Shown here: in pieces, positions 1-9,317 of the stretch
Layout of the letters: each line of letters starts with the position of its first letter
Numbering within the stretch: the first letter of the stretch is position 1
DNA from: Acidobacteriota bacterium
Lineage (GTDB): Bacteria; Acidobacteriota; Blastocatellia; Pyrinomonadales; Pyrinomonadaceae
NCBI GenBank assembly: GCA_020199995.1
Contig: JAIVJM010000002.1
Location: forward strand, 1 to 64,000
DNA length: 64,000 bases
Direction: 5' to 3'
Program-made: the position numbers and the translations under genes
Notes under the pieces: model-generated
What the model was told of the DNA's origin: nothing
Database searches by the model: none
The model's input: only the letters and a program-made list of their open reading frames with translations

Positions 1-1304
1 TCGTAGAGGACTGCCTCCTTGCCCGGCAGCTTGCGGAGGATTCGCCCGAGACGTTGGATGTGCTCGCGCGTCGAGCCTGAGCCGGAGAGAATAACGGCGA
101 CCGAAGCGTCAGGAATGTTGACTCCCTCGTTGAGGACTTTTGATGTGGCGAGCGCGAGCACCTCGCCCTCTTTGAAGGCTTCGAGCCACGCGCGGCGCTC
201 CTTGATGCCGGTCTCGTGCGTGATGGCCGGAATCAGGAACTTCTCGGAGATGCGGTAGACCATCTCGTTCTCGGCGGTGAAGATCAGAACCTTGTCGCGG
301 CGGTGACGCTGCAACAGCTCCGCGAGCACGCGCAGCTTCGAGTGCGTGCCGAGCGCGATGCGCTTCGACTCGCGGTAGGCCATCATCGCGCGGCGGCCCT
401 CGCTCGTGCGCGCGCTGGCGGCGACGAACATCTGCCACCCGTGCATCCCGCCGAGCCCAATGCCCTTCTCGCGCAGAAAGGCGCGGAAGATTTCCCGCTC
501 GCGGTCGTAGGCCGTGCGCTCCTCCGCGCTCAGCTCGACGCGCAGCCGCACGACGCTGTAGTCCGAAAGGTATTCGCCCGCCAGCTCGTGCGTCTCGCGT
601 CGGTAGACGAAGGGGCCGATCAGTTGTTCGAGCATCGCCTCGGCGCCGTCGGCGCGCTCGGGCGTGGCCGTGAGGCCGAGGCGGAAGGGGGCGATTGAGA
701 GTTCGGCGGCGTAGCGGTAGACGCTTGAGGGAAGGTGATGGCACTCGTCGAAGATGACGAGGCCGAATTGGTTGCCGAGCCGTTCCATGAAGCGGAAGGC
801 CGAGGCGTAGGTCGTGACGGTGAGCGCGCCCGTCTCGAAGTAGCCGCCGCCGATCAAGCCCACCTCGGCCTGAAAGCACGAGAGCAGGAGGTCGTACCAC
901 TGATTCATCAGGTCAAGCGTGGGGACGACGACGAGCGTCGAGCGTTTGATTTGCTCGACGGCCATCTGCGCGACGAGGCTCTTGCCCGCTCCGGTGGGAA
1001 GCACGACCACGCCGCGCGAGCCCGCGCGCTTCCACTCGGCAATCGCCTCCTGCTGGTACGGACGCGGCTCGACGAGGAATTTGGTCGGGAAGTCGAACTC
1101 GTGGTAGGCGCGCGCGCGGTCTTCGTGCGGGACTCCAGCGCGGACGAGTTCCTTGAGCGCCTGCCGGTAACCCCACGCCGGCGCGCGCCAGCGCATGACG
1201 CGCTCGTCCCAGCGGAACACCGCGGGCACGCGCGCCTCGGCGTCCGCCCCGTCGAGCAGAAGCGTCCCCGAATCGAATCGCAGTACGAGCGGCGCGGCGT
1301 TCAT
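1..1304 (-). CDS. DEAD/DEAH-box (XPB/SSL2-like superfamily 2) helicase, C-terminus truncated by window edge
   Basis: Reverse-strand reading from ATG at 1304: MNAAPLVLRFDSG...RGSRGVVVLPTGAGKSLVAQ (Walker A), VIFDECHHLP (DExH), LGLTATPERADG, ...REHIQRLGRILRKLPGKEAVLYE (motif VI). Not in ORF track because it runs off the edge. Confidence 0.9.
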   Translation of the reverse strand, partial: MNAAPLVLRFDSGTLLLDGADAEARVPAVFRWDERVMRWRAPAWGYRQALKELVRAGVPHEDRARAYHEFDFPTKFLVEPRPYQQEAIAEWKRAGSRGVVVLPTGAGKSLVAQMAVEQIKRSTLVVVPTLDLMNQWYDLLLSCFQAEVGLIGGGYFETGALTVTTYASAFRFMERLGNQFGLVIFDECHHLPSSVYRYAAELSIAPFRLGLTATPERADGAEAMLEQLIGPFVYRRETHELAGEYLSDYSVVRLRVELSAEERTAYDREREIFRAFLREKGIGLGGMHGWQMFVAASARTSEGRRAMMAYRESKRIALGTHSKLRVLAELLQRHRRDKVLIFTAENEMVYRISEKFLIPAITHETGIKERRAWLEAFKEGEVLALATSKVLNEGVNIPDASVAVILSGSGSTREHIQRLGRILRKLPGKEAVLY

Positions 1305-1356
1305 TTCGACGGACAGATTACATCAGTTGAGGGGCCGTGCAGGAGCGAGCGCGCCG

Positions 1357-1803
1357 CTAAAACGGAATCTCGTCGTCCTCAATATCGGGCGCGCCGCCGC
1401 GACCGCCGTCCGAACTCGCCGCCGAAGTGTTCGCGGGCCGCGCCGACTGGTTGACGGGGATGCCCTCGACGCCCTGCGCGCTGTCGAGGAAATGGACGTC
1501 CGTCGCGTTCACTTCAAGCGTGTGGCGCTGCTTGCCCTCGCGGTCAGTCCACTCCTCGACGTGGAGACGGCCCTCGACGTAGGCCCGCCGCCCCTTCGTC
1601 AGGTACTTCGAGACCGTCTCGGCCTGCTTGCCCCAGACCGTAACCTTGAACCACGTGGTCACGTCCTGCTGCTCGCCCGACTTGTCTTTGCGGCGCTCGT
1701 TCGTCGCCATCGTGAATGAACAGACGGCGGTGCCCTGCGGCGTGTAGCGCATCTCCGGGTCGCGCCCCAGATTTCCGACGATAATCATCTTGTTGAAGGA
1801 CAT
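1357..1803 (-). CDS. ssb: Single-stranded DNA-binding protein
   Basis: 148 aa, MSFNKMIIVGNLGRDPEMRYTPQGTAVCSFTMATNER..., acidic C-terminal tail DIEDDEIPF. Confidence 0.97.
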   Translation of the reverse strand: MSFNKMIIVGNLGRDPEMRYTPQGTAVCSFTMATNERRKDKSGEQQDVTTWFKVTVWGKQAETVSKYLTKGRRAYVEGRLHVEEWTDREGKQRHTLEVNATDVHFLDSAQGVEGIPVNQSARPANTSAASSDGGRGGAPDIEDDEIPF

Positions 1804-1896
1804 CTCTCTATCTCCTCATCTCTTTTTCTCGCCCGCCGGCGGGAATCGGGCGGCGTTACGTTGCAAGCGCGGCACATCGTACCACACACAACAGAG

Positions 1897-1950
1897 AGAG
1901 GCTAGAGGCTTGCGGCCACGGACTTATTCGGGAACCAGCCTCTAGCCTCT
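1897..1950. repeat. 14-bp perfect inverted repeat (AGAGGCTAGAGGCT / AGCCTCTAGCCTCT) at the 3' end of rnz
   Basis: Arms 1897-1910 and 1937-1950. Confidence 0.92.
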
Positions 1951-2883
1951 AGTCTCCAGTTTCGGCACTTCGACGGTCATGAAGTCGTGGGCCAGCTCCG
2001 TGTTGGGGAAGACGGCGCGGGCCTCGCGGAGCAGGTCGGCGGGTTCGACCATGTTGCCGGGGAAGTAGCGCGGGCTGAAGTGCGTCAGGACAAGCAGGCG
2101 CGCGCGCGCCTCTTGTGCCACGCGCGCGGCCATCGTGGCCGTCGAGTGCATGCTGCGCCGCGCGAGGTCTTCTTCCGATTCCGAGAAGGTCGCCTCGTGG
2201 ATGAGGAGATCGGCGTCGCGCGCCAGCTCGACCGCGCCGCGGCAGTACATCGTGTCGGTGCAGTAGACGACGCTGCGGCCCACCTGCGCGGGGCCGCAAA
2301 AGTCCGCGCCGTCAAAGGCGCGACCATCGGGGAGCGTGACGCGCTCGCCGCGCTTGAGCCTGCCATAGAGCGGCCCCGAAGGGATGCCTTCGGCGCGCGC
2401 CCTCTCGATGTCGAAGTGGCCGGGTTTGTCCTTCTCGGTCACGCGGTATCCTTGTGCCGGGACGCGGTGCTTGAGCGGCGCGCAGTTAACGACGTACTCC
2501 TCGTCCTCGAAGACCCGTCCCGCCTCGATTGTGTGGAGGCCGAGCGGGTACGAGAAGTTGACCTCGGTGATGCGGCTCACCTCGCGCACGTACTCCTCGA
2601 CGCCGCGCGGGCCATAGACGTCTATGCCGCGCGCGTGGCCAGACATCCCGCAGGTCGCCAGCAAGCCCAACAGCCCGTAGATGTGGTCGCCGTGCAGGTG
2701 CGTGATGAAGATGCGCGTGAGCTGGCTGATGTTGAGGTCGCTCCGCAGGAGCTGGTGCTGCGTCGCCTCGCCGCAGTCGAAGAGCCAGAACTCCCCGCGC
2801 TGCGGCAGGCGCAGCGCGACCGCCGAGACGTTGCGCGAGCGCGTCGGCACGCCCGAGCTGGTTCCGAGAAAAGTTATCTGCAA
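1942..2883 (-). CDS. rnz: Ribonuclease Z (metallo-beta-lactamase fold)
   Basis: 313 aa, MQITFLGTSSGVPTRSRNVSAVAL..., FITHLHGDHIYGLLGLL motif. Confidence 0.96.
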   Translation of the reverse strand: MQITFLGTSSGVPTRSRNVSAVALRLPQRGEFWLFDCGEATQHQLLRSDLNISQLTRIFITHLHGDHIYGLLGLLATCGMSGHARGIDVYGPRGVEEYVREVSRITEVNFSYPLGLHTIEAGRVFEDEEYVVNCAPLKHRVPAQGYRVTEKDKPGHFDIERARAEGIPSGPLYGRLKRGERVTLPDGRAFDGADFCGPAQVGRSVVYCTDTMYCRGAVELARDADLLIHEATFSESEEDLARRSMHSTATMAARVAQEARARLLVLTHFSPRYFPGNMVEPADLLREARAVFPNTELAHDFMTVEVPKLETRG

Positions 2884-2893
2884 AATCCCCCCA

Positions 2894-3026
2894 AGCAGTG
2901 AGCAGTAAGCGGTGCGCAGCCAGCAGTGAGAACCTGAAATCTCAAATCTTGATGCCGGGTGCCGAAAACTGCTTACCGCTTACCGCTTACTGCTTACTTT
3001 TTTCTGCTTACTGCTCACTTCTTACT
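2894..3026. repeat. Inverted heptamer array (AGCAGTA/AGCGGTA units) between rnz and mpg
   Basis: aagcagtgagcagtaagcggtgcgcag ... actgcttaccgcttaccgcttactgcttac...ctgcttactgctcacttcttac. Confidence 0.85.
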
Positions 3027-3659
3027 GACGTAAATGTTACCCTTGAGCCAGAAGCGCCAGGGCTTCTGCGCGTACTCCTCCGCGTAGGCGATGCCGATGC
3101 GCGGCCCCGCCGCGATCTGTTCGGGAGAGATGAGCGCGCCTATGTCCTCAATCCAAACTCTTTTGCCCAGCAGGTCTTCACCGTCGAAACTGCGGTCAAT
3201 GCCGAGCGCGCGGCACAGCTTGCCCGGCCCGCTCGTCAGCTCGCGGTCGCCCCTCGACGGGCGGCGCAGGCGCATCCATTCAATCCCCTCTTCGGGCTCC
3301 AGCGCGCGGACGAGGACGGCGTGCGGCTGGCCCTCGACGCCCGCGACGACGTTGAACTGGTGGTGCATGCCGTAGACGAAGAAGACGTAAACCGTGCCGC
3401 CGACGGCGTACATCGAACTGTTGCGCGCCGTCCGGCGATTCCCGTACGAGTGCGCCGCCTTATCGTCCGCGCCGAGGTACGCCTCGGTCTCGACGATGCG
3501 GCCCGAGACGCGCGCGCCATCCGCCGCAGGCACGACGAGCCGCTTGCCGAGCAGCGAGCGCGCGACTTCGAGCGCGTCCGTGCGCGTGTAGAAATCGCGC
3601 CGAAGCTTGAGCCTGCGGCGCGCGCCACTCGCCTTACTCGAACTGCTTTTTGAAGTCAT
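3015..3659 (-). CDS. mpg: DNA-3-methyladenine glycosylase (AAG/MPG family)
   Basis: LARSLLGKRLVVP..., GRIVETEAYLGADDKAAHSYGNRRTARNSSMYAVGGTVYVFFVYGMHHQFNVV; probable start is internal ATG at 3659. Confidence 0.94.
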   Translation of the reverse strand: MTSKSSSSKASGARRRLKLRRDFYTRTDALEVARSLLGKRLVVPAADGARVSGRIVETEAYLGADDKAAHSYGNRRTARNSSMYAVGGTVYVFFVYGMHHQFNVVAGVEGQPHAVLVRALEPEEGIEWMRLRRPSRGDRELTSGPGKLCRALGIDRSFDGEDLLGKRVWIEDIGALISPEQIAAGPRIGIAYAEEYAQKPWRFWLKGNIYVSKK

Positions 3660-4344
3660 CAAATTGCCCGCGGAGCGCGGCCACCTCGGCGCGCAGCGCT
3701 TCGACCTCGGATTCGAGCCGCGCGACATGCTCGTTCTCGGCGCGGACTTCGAGCGTGGCCGCCTCGGGCCGCGGCTCGGCGCGCGGCGGCTCTTCGATTG
3801 GCGGCGTGCCCATCAGCAGATGCGCGTAGCGCGAATCCTTCCTTCCGGGCTGCCGCGGGAGTTTCAAGACGAGCGGCAGCTCTTCTCTCCCCGCCAGACC
3901 TTCGAGCGTGGCCTCGACCTCGGCGAGGTCGTCGAAGCCGTAGAGGCGGTTCGTGCGCCCGCGCAGCTCGCCGACGGTCTGCGGCCCCCGGAGCATCAGC
4001 GCGCACATCAAGGCCAGCTCAGGCGGCGTGAGGTGTAAATTCTCGACGCAGACGTGCTTGTACTTGGGCACGCGGCTGTCGCTGCCGTAGAAGACGTAGG
4101 CCAGATTCTTCTCGCGCAAAGTTTCGAGCGCGCGGGCCACCGTCCGCTCGTCGAACGAGACGACGGGGTCGCGGTTCGAGATTTGGTTGCACGCGTGCAG
4201 GAGCGCGTTGAGAGTCAGGGGATAATACTCCGGCGTCGTCACCTGCTTCTCAACGAGCGCGCCGAGCACCCGAACTTCCGCCTCGTTCAAAAGAGCGTCC
4301 ACAGTTTTAGAGTCCCCCGGATTCTGGATAAGGGCGCGGCGCAA
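3634..4344 (-). CDS. yceH: YceH family protein (DUF480)
   Basis: 236 aa, LLNEAEVRVLGALVEKQVTTPEYYPLTLNALLHACNQISNRDPVV...; C-terminal coiled coil. Confidence 0.92.
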   Translation of the reverse strand: MRRALIQNPGDSKTVDALLNEAEVRVLGALVEKQVTTPEYYPLTLNALLHACNQISNRDPVVSFDERTVARALETLREKNLAYVFYGSDSRVPKYKHVCVENLHLTPPELALMCALMLRGPQTVGELRGRTNRLYGFDDLAEVEATLEGLAGREELPLVLKLPRQPGRKDSRYAHLLMGTPPIEEPPRAEPRPEAATLEVRAENEHVARLESEVEALRAEVAALRGQFDDFKKQFE

Positions 4345-4630
4345 GCGCGCGCGGCCCGCGCCCTCAGAATTTCATTGACACGGTCTCACGGTCAAGTGTA
4401 TAAGCCACGACGTTTCGAGGCTTCCGTCAACGCCGTCCGTCATTTAACTTCACGCCGGAAACTTCCCGCGCCCTATCTTACTCCAAACCTCTGCACGAAA
4501 AGGCGGCGGCGGCGGCAGGTGGGCGAGCAGCCCGGCCCCCCCGGCCCTCTTCCTGCCCGGGGCGCGCGCGGCGCTGACTCACATGCTTTCCACCCGACTC
4601 ACAAGACTTGCGACCCAAGAGGCATAAACC

Positions 4631-7294
4631 ATGAGCCAGAGCGAATCCGTAGAGAAAGCGCAGCGCATCCTGCGCGGCCAGAGCGCCAATGACCCCGCCG
4701 AGATGCTGCAACTCGCCAAAGCGCTGATGAAGGAGAAGTCTTTCACCTACGCGCGCCGTATTCTGGGCCGCGCGCTGAGCGAGACGAGCATCAACGAAAG
4801 CCATAAGCTCAAGCGCCAAATTCACCAGAAGGCCGCGGTCTGCACTTACAAGGACATGGACCTCCCCGCCGACACGCGGCTCGACCGCGCGCTCGACCTC
4901 CTGCGCGCGACCGACGACCTCGCCACCACCACGGATCAGGAGACGCTCGGCATCGCCGGGGCCGTCTACAAACGCAAGTGGGAAGTAGACAGCCAGAAGC
5001 AGCAGCTCGAACGCTCGCTCTTCTATTACCTGCGCGGCTACGAGCAGGGCGCGCAGAAAGATCAGGGCTATACGGGAATCAACGCCGCCTTCGTCCTCGA
5101 CCTGCTCGCGCATCAGGAGGCCGAGGACGCGAAGAAGGCCGGCTTCGTCTCGCTCGTCTCCGACGAGCGGCGCGCGCGCGCGCGGCTCATCCGCGAAGAG
5201 ATCATCGAGAAGGTCGAGCCGCTGGCGCGACAGCCCGGCACCGAGTGGCTGGCCGGCGAGTGGTGGTTCTACAGTACCATCGCCGAGGCCTACTTCGGCC
5301 TCGGGCCGCACGACGAGGAGGAACACGAGCCCGGTCATGAGGGCTTCTACCGGAAGGCCGTCGAGTGGCTGCTGGAGGGGAAGAAGAAGACCTCGCCGCC
5401 GGAGTGGGAGTACGAGACGGCGGCGCGGCAGTTGGCCGCGCTGGCGCGCCTCCAGAGCCCGCCGGGCACGACTGAGGTCAATCTGGCCGACTCGCCTCCG
5501 TGGCGCGCGCTGAAGATATTCCTCGGCGACAGCACGGCTGCCGTCAACAGCGCCTTCGTCGGAAAGATCGGGCTCGGGCTCTCGGGCGGCGGCTTCCGCG
5601 CCTCGCTCTACCACATCGGCGTGCTGGCAAAACTCGCCGAGCTCGACGTGCTGCGCCGCGTCGAAGTCCTCTCGTGCGTCTCGGGCGGCTCGATCATCGG
5701 CGCGCACTACTACCTCGAAGTCCGCCGCCTCCTTCAGTCCAAAGAGGACAAGGACATCACGCGCGAGGACTACATCGAGATCGTCAAATGCCTTGAGGAG
5801 GACTTCCTCCGGGGCGTGCAGACCAACGTCCGCACGCGCGTCGCCGCCGAGTTCGTCACCAACGTGAAGATGATGTTCTCGCAAAAGTACTCGCGCACGA
5901 TGCGCGCGGGCGAGCTCTACGAGCGCGAGATTTTCTCGCGTGTTCAGGACGGCGAAGGCCACAAGGAGCGTTGGCTGAGCGACCTCATCATCAGGCCCGC
6001 AGGCGGGCCGGAGAATTTTTCGCCCCGGAACGGGAACTGGCAGCGCACGGCCAAGGTGCCCATCCTCATCCTCAACGCGGCGACGCTCAACACCGGGCAC
6101 TCGTGGCAGTTCACCGCCCAGTGGATGGGTGAGCCGCCCGCCGGCATCGACAGCAAGATAGACGGCAACGACCGCTACCGGCGCATGTACTACTGGGAGG
6201 CTCCAGAGGGCCACCGGAAGGTGCGCCTCGGCCACGCGGTCGCCGCCTCGGCCTGCGTGCCCGGACTCTTCGAGCCGATTGTCTTAGACGGCCTCTTCCC
6301 CGAGCGCACCGTCCGGCTCGTGGACGGCGGCGTGTGCGACAATCAGGGCGTCGGCGGCCTCGTCGAGCAGGACTGCAACGTCATCCTGATCAGCGACGGG
6401 AGCGGCCAGATGGGTTCGCAGAACGAGCCGAGCCGGGGACTGCTCGGCGTCCCCCTGCGCTCGATGGACATCGTGCAGGCGCGCGTGCGCGCCTCGCAGT
6501 ATCAGGACCTCAACGCGCGCAAGCGCTCGTCGCTCCTGCGCGGCTTCATGTTCGTCCACCTCAAGGGCGACCTCGACGTAGACCCGATTGACTGGGTTGA
6601 TTGCCAGGACCCCTTCGACGCTTCGGACGACGCGCGGCCCGTCTCGCGGCGCGGCCCGCTGACGGGCTACGGCATCGCCAAGAGCGTCCAGCAGCAACTG
6701 GCGGCGGTGCGCACTGACCTCGACTCCTTCTCCGATGTCGAAGCCTACACGCTGATGACGAGCGCTTATCGGATTACCGAGCAGGCGTTCCGGCTGAAGT
6801 GCGTCGAGGGATTCCCGGAGCCGAAGAGTCCGCTGGCATGGAAGTTCCTCGAAGTCGAGGACGCGATGAGGTATCCGGGCAAGCGTTACCGGCATGTGCA
6901 GAAGCTGCTCGGCGTGAGCGGCAGCAAGGCCTTCAAAATCTGGATGCTCTCGACGCCGCTCAAAATCCTCGCCGCCGTTTTGGCGCTCGCCGCCGCCGCC
7001 TTCATCGTCTACGCCTTCATTCGCTGGCGTCACGAGCCCATCGTCCAGACCATCACGCTCGGGGCCGTCGGCATCGCCGTCCTCACTTACCTCCTCACGC
7101 AGGTCATCACGATGGTCGTGGGGAAGAACGCGATGAAGGTCATCAAGCTGCGCCAGACGCTGATCCGCATCGCCGTCGGGATGGGGACGGCACTCCTCGG
7201 CTGGCTCGCCGCGCGCCTGCACCTGCACGTCTTCGACCGAATGTTTCTGAGCCGCGGGAGCCTCAAAAACTTCAAGAAGCAGGAAGAATCCTGA
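4631..7294 (+). CDS. Patatin-like phospholipase with N-terminal TRAFs-binding/DUF4071-like region and C-terminal TM helices
   Basis: 887 aa; GLGLSGGGFRASLYHIGVL (oxyanion loop), SCVSGGSIIGAHYY (nucleophile elbow), VDGGVCDNQG (catalytic Asp); N-terminus GYTGINAAFVLDLLA resembles DUF4071; about 3 hydrophobic segments after residue 770. Confidence 0.85.
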   Translation: MSQSESVEKAQRILRGQSANDPAEMLQLAKALMKEKSFTYARRILGRALSETSINESHKLKRQIHQKAAVCTYKDMDLPADTRLDRALDLLRATDDLATTTDQETLGIAGAVYKRKWEVDSQKQQLERSLFYYLRGYEQGAQKDQGYTGINAAFVLDLLAHQEAEDAKKAGFVSLVSDERRARARLIREEIIEKVEPLARQPGTEWLAGEWWFYSTIAEAYFGLGPHDEEEHEPGHEGFYRKAVEWLLEGKKKTSPPEWEYETAARQLAALARLQSPPGTTEVNLADSPPWRALKIFLGDSTAAVNSAFVGKIGLGLSGGGFRASLYHIGVLAKLAELDVLRRVEVLSCVSGGSIIGAHYYLEVRRLLQSKEDKDITREDYIEIVKCLEEDFLRGVQTNVRTRVAAEFVTNVKMMFSQKYSRTMRAGELYEREIFSRVQDGEGHKERWLSDLIIRPAGGPENFSPRNGNWQRTAKVPILILNAATLNTGHSWQFTAQWMGEPPAGIDSKIDGNDRYRRMYYWEAPEGHRKVRLGHAVAASACVPGLFEPIVLDGLFPERTVRLVDGGVCDNQGVGGLVEQDCNVILISDGSGQMGSQNEPSRGLLGVPLRSMDIVQARVRASQYQDLNARKRSSLLRGFMFVHLKGDLDVDPIDWVDCQDPFDASDDARPVSRRGPLTGYGIAKSVQQQLAAVRTDLDSFSDVEAYTLMTSAYRITEQAFRLKCVEGFPEPKSPLAWKFLEVEDAMRYPGKRYRHVQKLLGVSGSKAFKIWMLSTPLKILAAVLALAAAAFIVYAFIRWRHEPIVQTITLGAVGIAVLTYLLTQVITMVVGKNAMKVIKLRQTLIRIAVGMGTALLGWLAARLHLHVFDRMFLSRGSLKNFKKQEES

Positions 7295-7327
7295 GCACGA
7301 CGTGGGTGGGCGTCTTTTTCATCCGCC

Positions 7328-8130
7328 TTACTTGCCGCCCTCCCGCGCGCGCCTCGGCCTCTCGATTGCCGAGAGGTTTTCATCGAATGTCTTGACGGCG
7401 TCGAGGATGGTCTCGGTCGCGCGGACGAAGAACTCCTGCGTGATGGTCCCGAAGTCGTCCGAAGGCTTGTGGTAGTCCTGATGGTCTTCGACGCCGAAGT
7501 AGACGAAGGGGATTTTTTCGCGGTGAAAAGCCTGATGGTCTGACTGCATCGTCCAGTCTTCGCTCTTCGGCTCGGGGCGGTCGTGCCCGAGCAGGAGCTT
7601 GACGGCGGCGCGCGCCGCGACCCGCTCGACGAGCGGCTTGAGCGATAGGTAGTGGTACGTCCCCGAGGCGTAAAGCTCGCCGCGGTCGCTGTGGCTGATC
7701 ATGTCGAGGTTGATGTCGAGCGCGACATCGCGCTTCGCTGCGAGCAGCGACTTGACGAGCGTGCGCGCGCCCGCGCCGCCGCCCTCCTCGTTGTCGAGCG
7801 CCGCGAAGACCAGAGAGTTGTCCGGCTGCCGGCGGCTGAAGTGCGCGGCCATCGCGAGCAGCGCCGCCACGCCCGAGGCGTTGTCGTCCGCCCCATTGTA
7901 AACCTGCCCGCCCCGGCGCGCGCCCGCGCCCCCCCCGGCGTGCCCGCCCTGCGCCCCTCCATCGCATCGTCTGAAAGCACGCGCACATCCTCGAAGAGCT
8001 TTCCGGCGTCAATGATGCGCGACGAGGGAACGGCAGCGATCTTCAAGCCCTGTGGGGGCTGCGCCGTCTGGGCGCGGCACGGCGCGGCGAGCGCGAGCGC
8101 CAGAGTGATGATGGCAATGGTTTGATTCAT
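7328..8130 (-). pseudogene. M28-family metallopeptidase, internally deleted and frameshifted
   Basis: N-terminal part MNQTIAIITLALALAAPCRAQ...VLSDDAMEGRRAGTPGGARAR in one frame, C-terminal part GQVYNGADDNASGVAALLAMAAHF...NEEGGGAG...HQDYHKPSDDF in another; junction near 7920-7945. Confidence 0.8.
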
Positions 8131-8289
8131 GAATTTGATGGTCTCACCTCCCGAACCCGGCGCGCAAACATTGATGCCCCGCGGGCCGCGCCGGATGTCT
8201 CGCAAGCAGTCGGGGCGCGGGCGAGCCGATACGGAACGCTTTCACGTCAGACCGGAACGGTGTCAGATGCGAAGCATCTCTCTCATGCT

Positions 8290-9185
8290 TTACGCTGTCG
8301 CCGCCGTGACGCCGTCGGCGAGCCATTCGGCGTGCAGTTTTTCGATGGCGAGTTCTTTGTGTTTGGCCTCGACCTCGATCCACGGCACGCGGCGATAGGC
8401 CTCGGGCATCGCTTCGATGAGGTCGCTGTGTTGACGGTCGCCGAAGCGCGCGCGCCCATTCGAGATGTGTGCGAGCTGCCACTCGGGGTCGGCCCACGTC
8501 GTGCGCGCCGCCTCGACCATCTCGGCCACGCTCGGATGGTCGTAACTGTCGAGCTTCTCGTGGACGACGTGGTGGTGCGCGTCGAAGACCATCGGCACGA
8601 GAGCGCGCCGGCAGATGTCGAGAATCTCCGCGGCGCTGTAGATGTATTCATCATTCTCGAACGCGATGCGAGTGCGCACGCCCTCAGGCAGCCTTGCGAT
8701 GTTCTCGACGAGCCGTCCGGCGCGCCCGCCCTTGCCGCCGTGAATTTCAATCAGCGCCCACGGGCTGCGCGGCTGCCCGAGCAAATCCAGCACGTGCGCG
8801 TGCGTCTCGAGAATCTTGAAGCTGTTGGCGACGGTCTGCGGCGAGTCCGAGTTGAGCACGACGAACTGGTCGGGGTGCAGCACGAGCCGGATGCCGCCGC
8901 ATCGTCAGCGAACGGGAAGAGTCCCGAGGTCATGCGGTAGAGCCGCCATCCGCGCGCGAGGCAGAAGTCGAGCGCGAGGTTGAGGCGCGCGAGGTTGGCC
9001 GCGTACAGCTCGCGCAGCATGCGCTTCCGCTCAGGCTCCTCGAATTGCAGCAGCCGCTTGCGCGTCAGCGCGCGATACCTCACCTCGTCCGAGTGCGTGA
9101 TGCAGACCAGCCCCAGACGCGGCTGCGCGTCTCCCCCTGCTCCCGCGTCGCCCGAATCTTTCGCCCGCCGAGAATCGTTTCGCAT
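8290..9185 (-). pseudogene. uvsE: UV DNA damage endonuclease UvsE, frameshifted
   Basis: N-terminus RLGLVCITHSDEVRYRALTRKRLL...LNLALDFCLARGWRLYRMTSGLFPFADD; C-terminus in another frame GIRLVLHPDQFVVLNSDSPQTVANS...AFENDEYIYS...VFDAHHHVVH...EVEAKHKELAI. Confidence 0.82.
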
Positions 9186-9317
9186 GCGCCTATGATAAGG
9201 GCCTTCTCTGTCTCATTGATAACGAAAGCGTCACGGAGTGATTGATTCAATTGACTCAACGATTCATCGGCTCATCGAGTCGTTTCTGCCCGGTTCAAAT
9301 GAATGAATAAGTCAATC

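Noticed and set aside
2897-3653. 251-aa plus-strand ORF
   Set aside because: Starts in the heptamer repeat and is antisense to mpg.
4478-6235. 585-aa minus-strand ORF opposite the patatin gene
   Set aside because: Antisense shadow ORF caused by high GC; Arg/Ala/Glu/Leu-rich with no recognisable motif, while the plus frame carries clear patatin motifs.
4631-7294. CBASS operon with patatin effector
   Set aside because: No CD-NTase, Cap2/Cap3 or other defence gene adjacent; kept only as a possible stand-alone protein.
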